Of a stretch of DNA of 64,000 nt, positions 37,882-46,523 are shown piece by piece. The DNA comes from Achromobacter sp. HZ34. GTDB lineage: Bacteria; Pseudomonadota; Gammaproteobacteria; Burkholderiales; Burkholderiaceae_B. The notes under the pieces were generated by a model. It was not told the origin of the DNA, did not search any database, and saw only the letters and a list, made by a program, of their open reading frames with translations. A program made the position numbers and the translations under genes. The stretch lies in NCBI RefSeq assembly GCF_002209485.1, contig NZ_NJIX01000001.1:496001-560000 (forward strand), read 5' to 3'. Position 1 is the first letter of the stretch. The number at the start of each line of letters is the position of its first letter.

Positions 37882-38226
37882 GTCCTCGACTCCTGAAAGG
37901 TTAAGGCCCCGGGGGGCGGGCTTAGCCGTCGATTGTCCCGTTTGATCGAGCGAAACACAACCGGGCAGGGCCGAACCGGCTTGCTTATTCACGCCTGTCG
38001 CCCTGGGGCACTATCCGCTTTCTCAGCGCATCGTGCATGCACCAATGAGTGCCCTTCGAAACGACGGTGTTCACAAAGGATGGCTGTGAGCCGGAATGGG
38101 TGCATATAGCGGCTTTTCCAGATGCCCACAAGAATAAGCACATGCTCACGTGCTCAATTGAAGCCGTGCTCGCAACAGGTTAGTTTTGCGGCTATCGGGA
38201 TCATCCCCACTTCATTCGAGGCCGTC
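37882..38226. other. Divergent promoter region
   Basis: A 345-bp gap between divergent genes. It holds a perfect 10-bp palindrome GTGCATGCAC (38033-38042) and the related AGCAC/GTGCT arms near 38137-38154, but no clear gene. The region from about 38060 is relatively AT-rich, as expected for a promoter. Confidence 0.5.
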
Positions 38227-39588
38227 ATGGGCACGCGCGAACTGCACCTCAACCTGTTCATCTTCGACACCGGCCATCACGAAGCGGCGTGGCGCTTGCC
38301 CGAGGCCGATCCCAACACGAATATCGATATCACCGCCTATCAGCGCCTGGCCCGCAAGGCCGAAGACGCCAAGTTCGATTCCGTGTTCCTGGCAGACAGC
38401 CCCGCGATCATGGGCGACCCGGGACGGCGGCCGACGGCGCGGCTGGATCCGACCATGATCCTTACCGCCGTGGCCGCGGTCACCAGCAAGATAGGCTTGA
38501 TCGCCACCGCATCGACCACCTACAACGATCCCTTCAACCTGGCCCGCCGCTTCAGTTCCCTGGATCACATCTCGGCCGGTCGCGCGGGTTGGAATATCGT
38601 CACCACATCCAGTCCCGACGCGGCCCGCAATTTCGGCCTGGACGCACACCCCGCCCACGCGGACCGCTACGCCAGGGCGGAAGAGTTCGTGCAGGTGACG
38701 GGAAAGCTGTGGGATTCCTGGCAGGACGACGCCGTGATCGCCGACAAGGCGCAAGGCATACACGCGCTGCCCGCCAAGGTGCGGCCCATCGCGCACGAGG
38801 GCAAATACTTTCGCGTCGAAGGCCCCTTGAACGTCTCGCGCAGTCCGCAAGGACGGCCCGTACTCGTGCAGGCCGGTTCCAGCGAAGACGGCAAGGATTT
38901 CGCGGCACGGTGGGCGGAAGCGGTGTTCACCGCGCAGACCAGCCTGCGCGATGCCCAGGACTTCTATGCGGACCTGAAGGAACGTGCGCGCAGCTTCGGC
39001 CGCGATCCGGACAGCATCAAGATCCTGCCGGGCATCGTGCCCATCATCGCCGATACCGAGGCCGAGGCGATCCAGCTGGAGCGCACCCTCAACGGACTCA
39101 TCAATCCGGAATACGCCCTGGGCCAGCTGGCCAAGACGCTGCAGATCGACCCCAGCCGCCTGACGCTGGACGGTCCGCTGCCGGACGACCTGCCCAGCGA
39201 GGCGGAAATCAACGGCGCCAAGAGCCGGCGCACGCTCATCGTCGAACTGGCGCGGCGCGAACGCCTGACCGTACGAGCGCTGATCGGCCAACTAGGCGGC
39301 GGCCGCGGCCACTGGACCCTGGTGGGGACGCCGCTGCAAGTGGCCGATGCCTTGCAGCACTATTTCGAGAACGGCGCCGCGGACGGCTTCAATATCATGC
39401 CCCCGGTGTTTCCGTCCGGGCTTACGGCCTTCGTGGACAAGGTGCTGCCCATCCTGCGCGAGCGGGGCCTGTTTCGGACGGAATACACAGGCCAGACCTT
39501 GCGCGACCACTACGGCCTGGCTCGGCCCGCCGTCGCGGTACCTGCAGAGCGCTCCAAATCGAATCCGGGCGCGCCGGTGCTCTCTTAA
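38227..39588 (+). CDS. Flavin-dependent monooxygenase, NtaA/SnaA/DszA family
   Basis: A 453-residue bacterial-luciferase-like enzyme that uses FMNH2 from a separate reductase to oxygenate a substrate, in this family often a chelator, sulphur compound or thioether. Diagnostic segments are LNLFIFDTGHHEAAWRLPEA, ITAYQRLARKAEDAKFDSVF, IGLIATASTTYNDPFNLARR, FSSLDHISAGRAGWNIVTTS and the C-terminal GTPLQVADALQHYFENGAAD then GFNIMPPVFPSGLTAFVD. The length fits. Translation starts at MGTRELHLNLF. It converges on the following gene, with their stop codons overlapping by 4 nt. No flavin reductase is adjacent, so the substrate is open. Confidence 0.92.
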   Translation: MGTRELHLNLFIFDTGHHEAAWRLPEADPNTNIDITAYQRLARKAEDAKFDSVFLADSPAIMGDPGRRPTARLDPTMILTAVAAVTSKIGLIATASTTYNDPFNLARRFSSLDHISAGRAGWNIVTTSSPDAARNFGLDAHPAHADRYARAEEFVQVTGKLWDSWQDDAVIADKAQGIHALPAKVRPIAHEGKYFRVEGPLNVSRSPQGRPVLVQAGSSEDGKDFAARWAEAVFTAQTSLRDAQDFYADLKERARSFGRDPDSIKILPGIVPIIADTEAEAIQLERTLNGLINPEYALGQLAKTLQIDPSRLTLDGPLPDDLPSEAEINGAKSRRTLIVELARRERLTVRALIGQLGGGRGHWTLVGTPLQVADALQHYFENGAADGFNIMPPVFPSGLTAFVDKVLPILRERGLFRTEYTGQTLRDHYGLARPAVAVPAERSKSNPGAPVLS

Positions 39589-41534
39589 TGCAGCTGGGAC
39601 AGCTTGTCTTCCCTGGCCAGATCGACTGCGCGTTTCGCGTCCTCCGGTAATAGCAGTCGTTCCGCGACCAGCCGATCGGCCTCGGTTTGCACGGCCCCGA
39701 CGTAATCCGCATCGCTGGGATAGCGTTCCTGCAGGGAAAGGCGCGGGTCGTGATTATCATCGCGTTGCGCCCGCGTGGCTGCGAAAGGCACGGCGGCGCC
39801 GTACAAGGGATATAAGGCGCTAGGCCCATATCCTTCGGCGCGCGGATTCCAGCCGGTGTACGTTGCGCGTGGGACCGCAACCGCCAACTGGCGGATGCCC
39901 GCGATGGAGATACCGTCGGCGTCCGCCAGGGGCACGAAGACGGGATAGTGCCCCAGCTCGCGCGGCGGCACGGTCGCGGAATCGATATAGCTGGCCAGGC
40001 CGTGTATGCCTGCATAGGGCAGCCCGGGAATGTTGGTCGGCACGGCTCGGCTGGCGTCGACCAGCGTTCCCTGCCCGCGCATGGGAACGCGGCTCGACGG
40101 CGGCTGTTTGCCTGTGGTGATCCAGGTCTGCATGTCAGTAAGCAATGCCCGCATGACTGCGCCGTTGTGCATAGGGTTGACGGGCAGGGCCATGGTGTCG
40201 CGGTGGCGCATCGATTCGCCGGGCTCGGAGAAATGCGGCGTGCCCGTCAGCATGTACATACGTACATCGGGCGGCAGGTCCAGCTGATTGCCCGCGAGAT
40301 CCGTGACGACCAGGGACGCGCGCGACGACCACCATTCTATTTCGCTGTCCGTCTGCATGATGACAGGGCAGGTGGCGTTCAAGCGGCAGCGCAACAGCAA
40401 GCCGTCGCGTCGGCCGCTGAGTGGATCTGTCAGCGTTGCATAGGTGAAGGGAAAGGCGTCGACCTGCCAGCCGGGATCCTGTGGATGCCTGGCATTACGG
40501 TTGGGCAGGCCGAAGCGCACATTGACGGCCGTGCGTCGTCCGCCCGCGACATGCGGCATCAGGCCGTCGAACACCATGCGGCCTTCCAAGTCTTCGTTGA
40601 AACCCAGATGCAGGAAGTCGCGCAGAAAGCGGCCGGATTGCGAGATGCCGAAGCCGATGGCATGTTGGACGGAAGGTTTCCCGTTCAGGGCCAATGGGTT
40701 TTCCGCGCTGCCGTCGCGGCGCAGGAATGCAGCGATATCGCGGGTGGCGGCGAAGGCCAGGCCCAGGACAGTCGGGTCCTTGGCCGTGTAGGTCACTTCA
40801 TAGAGCGCGCCCGCATCGTAGCCCTTGGCGGGGCGCTGTATCTCTATGGTTTGCGCCCCCGTTGCGCGCACCGACATGTCAGGGGGTGTCTGACGGTCAT
40901 CATTCCAGCGCTGCCGCACCGTGACGGCAAGCTTCAAGGGGTCGGCCAGTGGCCATTGCAGCGTAGCCTTGCCGGGATTCTTGTCGTCATCGAAGATCAA
41001 TTCTTCACGGACTGGGCCAGTAATGCCCGCAAGCACGGGTGATTTCAGTCCCAATTCGCCCGGCTTGGTGGGCAGATCGGCCTGCCAGCCTATCCATGCG
41101 ACCGTATAGCCTTGTCGCTCCAGGAAGCCATTACCCGCGTCGCCCGTGTCCAGGCTATTGGGCTTGGCGGCATCGTCGAACAGCTGCTGGCCGATTTTTC
41201 GGCCACGGTTGGGCACGTCCACCAGCAGTGTGCCATTGCCGCGCGTGGGGTCGGATGGACGTAATAACACCACGTCCGCCGTGGCCTGGACGCGCCCCTC
41301 GGCGTCACGCGGCGCTTTGTCCAGGTCGGCAATCACGGCATTGCGTGGGTCGGTGGGATCGAGCACGAAAGTGGCGCGGGCGGTGACTTTCTCATAGGTA
41401 CCCACATCGCCGAATTGACGGCCATCGTAGGCCGGGGACTTCTGCAGCACTTCAAAGCGTATGACCTCCGCATGCGCGCTGGCGCCTAACGTCGCCAGCA
41501 GCAGAGCGCCTGCCATCCTCGTGCGTATGCTCAT
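39585..41534 (-). CDS. Exported alpha/beta-hydrolase-domain protein (Abhydrolase_10-like)
   Basis: A 649-residue protein with a Sec signal peptide (MSIRTRMAGALLLATLGASA then HAEV). Downstream segments typical of the family are VLQKSPAYDGRQFGDVGTYE, TLLVDVPNRGRKIGQQLF, YTVAWIGWQADLP, GFGISQSGRFLRDFLHLGFN (a GxSxxGR-type nucleophile elbow with Ser) and VFDGLMPHVAGGRRTAVN. This family of large exported putative hydrolases occurs in soil proteobacteria; substrates are unknown. The ATG at 41534 has GGAGACGAG upstream. It converges with the flavin monooxygenase gene, so no shared operon is implied. Confidence 0.82.
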   Translation of the reverse strand: MSIRTRMAGALLLATLGASAHAEVIRFEVLQKSPAYDGRQFGDVGTYEKVTARATFVLDPTDPRNAVIADLDKAPRDAEGRVQATADVVLLRPSDPTRGNGTLLVDVPNRGRKIGQQLFDDAAKPNSLDTGDAGNGFLERQGYTVAWIGWQADLPTKPGELGLKSPVLAGITGPVREELIFDDDKNPGKATLQWPLADPLKLAVTVRQRWNDDRQTPPDMSVRATGAQTIEIQRPAKGYDAGALYEVTYTAKDPTVLGLAFAATRDIAAFLRRDGSAENPLALNGKPSVQHAIGFGISQSGRFLRDFLHLGFNEDLEGRMVFDGLMPHVAGGRRTAVNVRFGLPNRNARHPQDPGWQVDAFPFTYATLTDPLSGRRDGLLLRCRLNATCPVIMQTDSEIEWWSSRASLVVTDLAGNQLDLPPDVRMYMLTGTPHFSEPGESMRHRDTMALPVNPMHNGAVMRALLTDMQTWITTGKQPPSSRVPMRGQGTLVDASRAVPTNIPGLPYAGIHGLASYIDSATVPPRELGHYPVFVPLADADGISIAGIRQLAVAVPRATYTGWNPRAEGYGPSALYPLYGAAVPFAATRAQRDDNHDPRLSLQERYPSDADYVGAVQTEADRLVAERLLLPEDAKRAVDLAREDKLSQLH

Positions 41535-41755
41535 CTCGTCTCCAGTAGTTGTTATCACTTGGCCATCGACGGCCATGCGGGGCATGATCGACAAGAACCA
41601 ATTGGCTTCGTTGCACTGCCTGGCTGCCAGGAGCAGTCAGCGTGGCGAGCGCTGAAACAGTAACTGAAAATCCGGTGTGTTGGTTGATGGCGGGGGCGCG
41701 CTACAAGCCAGCATGGACTGCTGCTGATGCTAACGGCTACCGCGTTGCGGCTGAT

Positions 41756-42325
41756 TCATTTGGGAGGCTGGCCCACCCTGTGACTGGTTTGGCGGGCCGG
41801 ACGGACGGCGCGTTGCACGCCATATCCGAGCGACCCACATGCCGCGGCACTCAGCGCGGAGCCGACCATGTCCAGGGGCCAATGAATGCCCACGAAAATA
41901 CGGGCCCATGCGACTACGAGACCCAGGAGCGCCACGATGCCGGCATAGCGCCACTCGCGCTTCCACAGGAATATCACGGCCAGCGTCCAGGCGAAGGTGG
42001 CATGGCTGCTGGGCATGGAGTTGTTGGCGGCGTGATATACCAAGGCCGGGCCGAATCCTGCCGCGAAGGGACGCGCGTGGAAGGCGTGGGCGTTGACATA
42101 GGCTTCAATGAGCTTGGAAGCGCCGATGGCAATGGCCGTCCCGAGCGCCATCGCGTAATCCCGTCGCGACACGAGATACCACAGCAGTACCGCGCCAGCG
42201 ATGATGGCCGGCACCTCCGCCAGTTGGCGGGCGACGCCGATAAGGATCTTGGCGTCGCCGGGCGACCCGCGCAGAAACTCGAACACTGCGATGTTGAACG
42301 CTTCCAATCCACTCGCTTCGTACAT
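41756..42325 (-). CDS. PAP2-family phosphatase, BcrC-like undecaprenyl diphosphatase
   Basis: About 189 residues with five or six membrane helices. The three PAP2 signatures are present: KLIEAYVNAHAFHARPF (K-x-RP type), NNSMPSSHATFAWTL (PSSH) and ARIFVGIHWPLDMVGSAL (RxxxGxHxPxD). The segment FAAGFGPALVYHAANNSMPS strongly resembles BcrC/YbjG-type enzymes, which recycle undecaprenyl pyrophosphate and confer bacitracin resistance. I start at MYEASGLEAFNIAVFEFLRG (42325); the frame extends six codons further to a GTG. It lies just downstream of a short Fur-like gene on the same strand. Confidence 0.88.
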   Translation of the reverse strand: MYEASGLEAFNIAVFEFLRGSPGDAKILIGVARQLAEVPAIIAGAVLLWYLVSRRDYAMALGTAIAIGASKLIEAYVNAHAFHARPFAAGFGPALVYHAANNSMPSSHATFAWTLAVIFLWKREWRYAGIVALLGLVVAWARIFVGIHWPLDMVGSALSAAACGSLGYGVQRAVRPARQTSHRVGQPPK

Positions 42326-42396
42326 GATCCGTGCCGGGCACACCCCGGCGGCATGGAAAAGGCATCAAGGGTGCACGTTGCAGCGTCGAATTCTTG

Positions 42397-42705
42397 TCAA
42401 AGGGTTGTGGAAACCCGGACAACGAAAGGCATAAGGCGAAACGTCGTCGGGTAGTCTTCACGGACCTGGCAGAGCACCAATCCCACGCGCACGAGGTCAC
42501 GCAGCGCGCGGTTCATGCGGGGCAGGCTGGTGTCATAGCCAAGCCGGCCGAGCAGAAGCAGCAGGTCGTCGCGGGTGATGACTTTTTTCTTGACGCGATG
42601 CAGAGCGTCGAGCACCTCCAGTCGCGCCAACGTCACTCGAAGGCGGTGCGCCTTCAGTTGACGTTGTATTTCGGAGAAATCCGGAACTTGCAGGCGTCCG
42701 TGCAT
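42397..42705 (-). CDS. Short Fur-like winged-helix protein lacking the metal-binding domain
   Basis: About 102 residues. The N-terminal half matches the Fur-family DNA-binding winged helix: IQRQLKAHRLRVTLARLEVL, DALHRVKKKVITRDDLLLLL, PRMNRALRDLVRVGLVLCQV. The usual C-terminal dimerisation domain with its His/Cys metal ligands is missing; the chain ends soon after the wing. It may be a stand-alone DNA-binding protein or a truncated relic. The start could be 42705 (MHGRLQVPDF) or 42720 (MPPQLMHG); the latter lies inside a strong hairpin. Target genes are unknown. Confidence 0.65.
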   Translation of the reverse strand: MHGRLQVPDFSEIQRQLKAHRLRVTLARLEVLDALHRVKKKVITRDDLLLLLGRLGYDTSLPRMNRALRDLVRVGLVLCQVREDYPTTFRLMPFVVRVSTTL

Positions 42706-42714
42706 GAGTTGTGG

Positions 42715-42757
42715 GGGCACCCTGGGAATCGCCTGTCAAAAGACAGGCAGGGTGCCC
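42715..42757. promoter_or_regulatory. Strong imperfect hairpin in the leader of the Fur-like gene
   Basis: Outer arms GGGCACCCTG (42715-42724) and CAGGGTGCCC (42748-42757) enclose an inner hairpin CCTGTC-AAAA-GACAGG, with a 7-nt bulge on one side. No T-run follows on the minus strand. It could be an RNA structure at the Fur-like gene start, an operator, or a terminator of the MFS remnant. Confidence 0.6.
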
Positions 42758-42777
42758 GATGTCCCGTCGAATTTCCG

Positions 42778-43146
42778 TCAATCCGCGGGATTCGATCTGC
42801 GCGGACAGCGGCAGCGTGCGCGGCGCGGCTGCGGTAGCGACCGTGAGCAGCGCCGCCGCTCAGCCAATAGCCATGCCGTCTCACGCTTTTCGCTTGCCAC
42901 CCAGAACGCCAGCTGGGATAGCATGCCGGCCCCCAGCAAGGTGCATCCCGCTGCGACAGCGGGGTTGCTGCCGATGTCGGCGAAGGCCGTGCATGCGGCA
43001 CCGATCGACATCTGCGCGAATCCATACAGCCCCGACGATGAACCGCTGACCCTTGGATTGACGTTCAAGGCTTGCGCCATGGCGGTGGGTGAGGCAATGC
43101 CGGCGCCGTAGGTGAGGACCAGCATCGGTGCGACCGTAAGCGCCAT
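42778..43146 (-). pseudogene. C-terminal remnant of a Bcr/CflA-type MFS transporter
   Basis: About the first 90 residues resemble the last two membrane helices of Bcr/CflA drug transporters (LTVAPMLVLTYGAGIASPTA, MAQALNVNPRVSGSSSGLYG, FAQMSIGAACTAFADI, VAAGCTLLGAGMLSQLAFWV). The remaining part of the roughly 400-residue protein is absent: the frame is closed by a stop shortly upstream, and no MFS helices are seen before it. The last 30 residues are Arg/Pro-rich and do not look like a natural end. It is therefore a decayed gene fragment next to TetR. Confidence 0.7.
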
Positions 43147-43237
43147 GGTCAGGTGGCCCGACAGACGAGGATGTCATCGGCTACGGCATCCTGCAAAGGG
43201 AATGACTCCCCTTCGCATGGGAACCGCTCAGGGCGGC

Positions 43238-43819
43238 TCAACCGGGCAACAAACCACTCGACTGGCAACTCGCAACAATAGTGTCGTAAAGCGAGATATC
43301 CGCTCTTCCCCGAGCGACGATCTGGGCCCCCGATATTGCCGCGAAGATGGCGTAAGCGCGGCGTTTGCTTTCCTCGGGGCTCACCGTGCCCGTGTCCACC
43401 AGACGCTCGCTCAGCCACGCGACATTGACGTCCGTGAAGACCTGGACTTCTTTCTGGACCTCGGCCGGCAGGTCGTCATATTCAGAGGCCATGAAACTGC
43501 ACAGGCACATGCGATTGCCCGTCTCCAGCGCCACGCGGAAAGTCGCCGGATACTTGCGCAGGCAGTCGACCGGATCCGCGCCGTTCGCGGACATCGATTC
43601 CAATGCCGCGGCCGCATCTTCCCAATAACGTCGGGCGACCGCCACGCCCAAGTCGGATTTGCTAGGGAAATGGTGGTAGATGCTGGCGGCCTTGATGCCC
43701 ACGGTGGCGGCGATATCCCGGAAATTCAGGCCGTTGTAGCCATGCGCCTGTGCGGCGCTCCTCGCCGCGGCCAAAATCGCTTCGCGAGAATTGATGTTCG
43801 TCTTCGATTCCATAAGCAT
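43238..43819 (-). CDS. TetR-family transcriptional regulator
   Basis: About 193 residues. The N-terminal TetR helix-turn-helix is clear (SREAILAAARSAAQAHGYNG, FRDIAATVGIKAASIYHHFP, SKSDLGVAVARRYWEDA), and the C-terminal part fits TetR_C ligand domains of the AcrR/YcdC-like type (CLRKYPATFRVALETGNRMC, LCSFMASEYDDLPAEVQKEV). It is divergent from the amidase gene. Two copies of a CCTACC/GGTAGG-type operator lie in the shared intergenic region (43834-43856 and 43889-43911), so it probably represses itself and the amidase. The start is 43819 or 43813 (MESKTNINSRE). Confidence 0.9.
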   Translation of the reverse strand: MLMESKTNINSREAILAAARSAAQAHGYNGLNFRDIAATVGIKAASIYHHFPSKSDLGVAVARRYWEDAAAALESMSANGADPVDCLRKYPATFRVALETGNRMCLCSFMASEYDDLPAEVQKEVQVFTDVNVAWLSERLVDTGTVSPEESKRRAYAIFAAISGAQIVARGRADISLYDTIVASCQSSGLLPG

Positions 43820-43833
43820 GATTCTATCAAGTT

Positions 43834-43856
43834 TGCCTACCAACTGACAGATAGGG
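43834..43856. promoter_or_regulatory. TetR operator candidate, copy 1
   Basis: TGCCTACCAACTGACAGATA followed by GGG is an imperfect dyad. Read in the opposite orientation it matches the copy at 43889-43911 at most positions. It lies just upstream of the TetR start and of the amidase -35 element. Confidence 0.65.
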
Positions 43857-43857
43857 C

Positions 43858-43886
43858 TTGACGTAGCATGATGAGCCTCATACCAT
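43858..43886 (+). promoter_or_regulatory. Promoter of the amidase gene
   Basis: TTGACG (43858-43863) and TACCAT (43881-43886) are spaced by 17 nt. The promoter is bracketed by the two operator copies, so bound TetR would cover both its edges. Confidence 0.6.
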
Positions 43887-43888
43887 TT

Positions 43889-43911
43889 CCCTACCGATCA
43901 CTTGGTAGGCA
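43889..43911. promoter_or_regulatory. TetR operator candidate, copy 2
   Basis: CCCTACCGATCACTTGGTAG followed by GCA contains the dyad CTACC-N8-GGTAG. It would overlap the transcription start of the amidase gene. Confidence 0.65.
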
Positions 43912-43965
43912 GCAATAAGGTAGCACCGCCAAGTGCCCAGTCACCTCCTTTCCGAAGCTCCCTAC

Positions 43966-45369
43966 ATGAATTCCGAAATCACCAACTTTGATGCCACCGA
44001 ACTGGCCAGCCTGATTCGCAATCGCGAACTATCCTCGGTGGAAGTGGTGCAGGCGCACCTCGACCGTATCGAAGCCGTCAACCCCAAGATAAACGCCATT
44101 GTTACGCTGAACGCGGATCAGGCACTGGAAGCCGCCGGCAACGCGGACAAGGCATTCGTGAAGGGGGCGCAGCTTGCTCCACTGCACGGCGTGCCTTTCA
44201 CGGTCAAGGACGCGCTCGACACCGCCGGCATTCCGACCCAGCGCGGATCGCTATTGTTTGCTGGCAACGTGCCGACAAGAGATGCAAGCAGCGTTGCCCG
44301 GCTCAAGGCGGCCGGCGGCATCATCCTGGCGAAGACCAATCTGCCCGAATTCTCGACGTGGACCGAGTCAGACAACCTGCTTACCGGCCGGACCAATAAC
44401 CCCTGGAATCTGGATCGCACGCCGGGCGGATCTTCCGGGGGGGAGTCCGCTGCGATCGCGGCTGGCATGTCGCCGTTGGGCATCGGTAGCGACGTTGCGA
44501 TTTCCGTGCGCGGGCCCGCGGCCTTCACCGGCATCGCCGCCCTCAAGGCCACGCACGGGCGCATTCCCTACACTGGGCACTACCCAACGGTCACTTCGCA
44601 ATGGTGGCACGTGGGTCCGATGGCCCGGACCGTGCGCGACGTGGCGTTGGCGTATTCGCTGCTAAGAGGCGCGGACGGTGCCGATGGCTATGCCGTCCAT
44701 GCCAGGAATGCGGTGTCCGACAACCGTCGCGTCGCTGGCCAGACCATACGTGTCGGTTGGGTATCGGACGCGGCATTCGGGCCGGTAGATCCGGAAATTA
44801 CGGCGGCAGTGGCCGCCGCGGCAGCGCAGCTGGCGGATCTCGGGTGCGACGTGGAGGAAGTCGCGTTGCCGTTCCTTGATGATCCACTGTCGCCTTTGAT
44901 GCTGTTGGTCTACGGTGAGTTGGTACCTGAAATCCAGAAGCTGGCCAAGGGCAGGGAAGACCGATTACATGCTGTCGGCAAGAGCATCTATGAGTCGCCG
45001 GACCCGTCATACGCGGACTTCAACGCGGCGCTGAGAAAAGCCGAAGCGCTCAGGTCATCGTTCGCGGCCTGGTTCGAAAAATACGATGTGCTGCTTTGTC
45101 CGGTCACGCCGATGACCGCCACGCCGCATGGCGCCCAGGAACTGCTTGTCAATGGAGAAACCGTGTCCTGGCTCCACGTCATGCGGGCGACGTCCGCATT
45201 CAACCTGACGGGCCTGCCTGCACTATCCGTACCGTATGCATTGAGTTCGGAGCGCTTGCCGATCGGCATCCAACTGGTCTCCCGTTGGCTCAACGAAGAC
45301 CTCATCCTGCAACTGGGAGGCCTGCTTGAGCGGCGCGGGGGGCTGGGGGATCAGCGTCCCGTCGTCTGA
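43966..45369 (+). CDS. Amidase signature family amidase
   Basis: A 467-residue amidase that would hydrolyse a carboxamide. The Ser-cisSer-Lys triad residues can be placed: Lys81 in GVPFTVKDALDT, Ser156/157 in RTPGGSSGGESAA, Ser180 in GSDVAISVRGPAA. In most members the nucleophile loop reads GGS; here it reads AIS, which is unusual. The C-terminal segments LCPVTPMTATPHGAQELLVN and FNLTGLPALSVPYALSSERL plus PIGIQLVSRW fit the family. I prefer the ATG at 43966 (MNSEITNFDATEL); a GTG at 43933 is possible. It is divergent from TetR and followed by an exported hydrolase gene. Confidence 0.9.
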   Translation: MNSEITNFDATELASLIRNRELSSVEVVQAHLDRIEAVNPKINAIVTLNADQALEAAGNADKAFVKGAQLAPLHGVPFTVKDALDTAGIPTQRGSLLFAGNVPTRDASSVARLKAAGGIILAKTNLPEFSTWTESDNLLTGRTNNPWNLDRTPGGSSGGESAAIAAGMSPLGIGSDVAISVRGPAAFTGIAALKATHGRIPYTGHYPTVTSQWWHVGPMARTVRDVALAYSLLRGADGADGYAVHARNAVSDNRRVAGQTIRVGWVSDAAFGPVDPEITAAVAAAAAQLADLGCDVEEVALPFLDDPLSPLMLLVYGELVPEIQKLAKGREDRLHAVGKSIYESPDPSYADFNAALRKAEALRSSFAAWFEKYDVLLCPVTPMTATPHGAQELLVNGETVSWLHVMRATSAFNLTGLPALSVPYALSSERLPIGIQLVSRWLNEDLILQLGGLLERRGGLGDQRPVV

Positions 45370-45455
45370 TCGATAAACCCGGATCGTCCACTCACAACCT
45401 GGAACGCCGTGATGCCCACGTCACGGCGTTTCCTCACCCGAGCGCTAAAACGAAT

Positions 45456-46499
45456 ATGTCTGATCCAGTGAACCTGTCACGCCGTCACTTGTTGAGCGGC
45501 GTGTCCACCCTTGGCGGCCTGACCTTGCTTGACCTGGCCGGGTTTTCTCCAGCCAGCGCCGCGCCAATGCCAAGAGCTTCGTACGGCAACGCTTCATCCG
45601 TTTCTCTTGGCCCCATCCGGCAGGTCGACGCCGGATCCCTGAACATCGGCTATGCGGAGTCCGGTCCGGCCAACGGCCCGGTTGTCATTCTGCTGCACGG
45701 CTGGCCACACGATATACACAGCTTTGTCGAAGTAGCCCCCCACCTGGCAGGCAAGGGCTATCGCGTAATCGTGCCGTATCTACGGGGCTACGGCAGCACG
45801 CGCATCGTTACCGCGGACACGCCACGCAACGGCCAGCAGGCCGTATTCGCGGCAGACGTGATTGCGCTGATGGATGCATTGAAGATCAAGAAGGCCGTAC
45901 TGGCCGGTTTTGACTGGGGCGGCCGTGCAGCCAATATCGTCGCGGCTATCTGGCCCGAGCGTTGCCGCGCGCTGGTGTCGGCCAGTGGTTATCTGATCGG
46001 CAGCCAGCAAGCCAACCGCAAACCGTTGCCGCCGCAGGCGGAACTGCAGGCCTGGTTCCAGTATTACTTCGCCACGGAGCGCGGCGCCGAGGGCTACGCG
46101 GCCTACCGCGATGACTTCAACCGCATGGTCTGGCAGAACGCTTCACCGCGCTTCAACTTCGACGATGCCACATACCGGCGCACGGCCCAGGCCTTCGACA
46201 ATCCGGACCATGTGGCGATCGTCATCCACAACTACCGCTGGCGTCTGAGCCTGGCCCAGGGCGAATCGCAGTACGACGGTCTGGAGAAACGGTTGGCGCA
46301 GGCGCCGCGCATCTCCGTACCGACCATTACCTTGGAAGGAGACGCCAACGGCGCGCCGCATCAGCCACCGGCGGCTTACGCGAGGCAATTCACCGGCAAA
46401 TACCAGCACCGCGACATAACCGGCGGGATCGGCCATAACCTGCCGCAGGAAGCACCCAAGGCATTTGCCGATGCGGTGCTCCAGGTCGGGAACCTGTAG
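45456..46499 (+). CDS. Tat-exported alpha/beta hydrolase, epoxide-hydrolase/dehalogenase-like
   Basis: A 347-residue protein. Its N-terminus has a twin-arginine signal (NLSRRHLLSGVSTLGGLTLL, Arg9-Arg10) with a likely AxA cleavage site near 36. The oxyanion segment is LLHGWPHD (about 80-86) and the nucleophile elbow GFDWGG, with Asp153 in place of the usual Ser. The C-terminal TGGIGHNLPQEAP supplies the catalytic His. An Asp nucleophile with an HGxP motif fits epoxide hydrolases or haloalkane/fluoroacetate dehalogenases. It lies 86 nt after the amidase and is probably in the same transcript. Confidence 0.85.
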   Translation: MSDPVNLSRRHLLSGVSTLGGLTLLDLAGFSPASAAPMPRASYGNASSVSLGPIRQVDAGSLNIGYAESGPANGPVVILLHGWPHDIHSFVEVAPHLAGKGYRVIVPYLRGYGSTRIVTADTPRNGQQAVFAADVIALMDALKIKKAVLAGFDWGGRAANIVAAIWPERCRALVSASGYLIGSQQANRKPLPPQAELQAWFQYYFATERGAEGYAAYRDDFNRMVWQNASPRFNFDDATYRRTAQAFDNPDHVAIVIHNYRWRLSLAQGESQYDGLEKRLAQAPRISVPTITLEGDANGAPHQPPAAYARQFTGKYQHRDITGGIGHNLPQEAPKAFADAVLQVGNL

Positions 46500-46523
46500 A
46501 TGAGATAGTCCCGAGGCAGGCCG

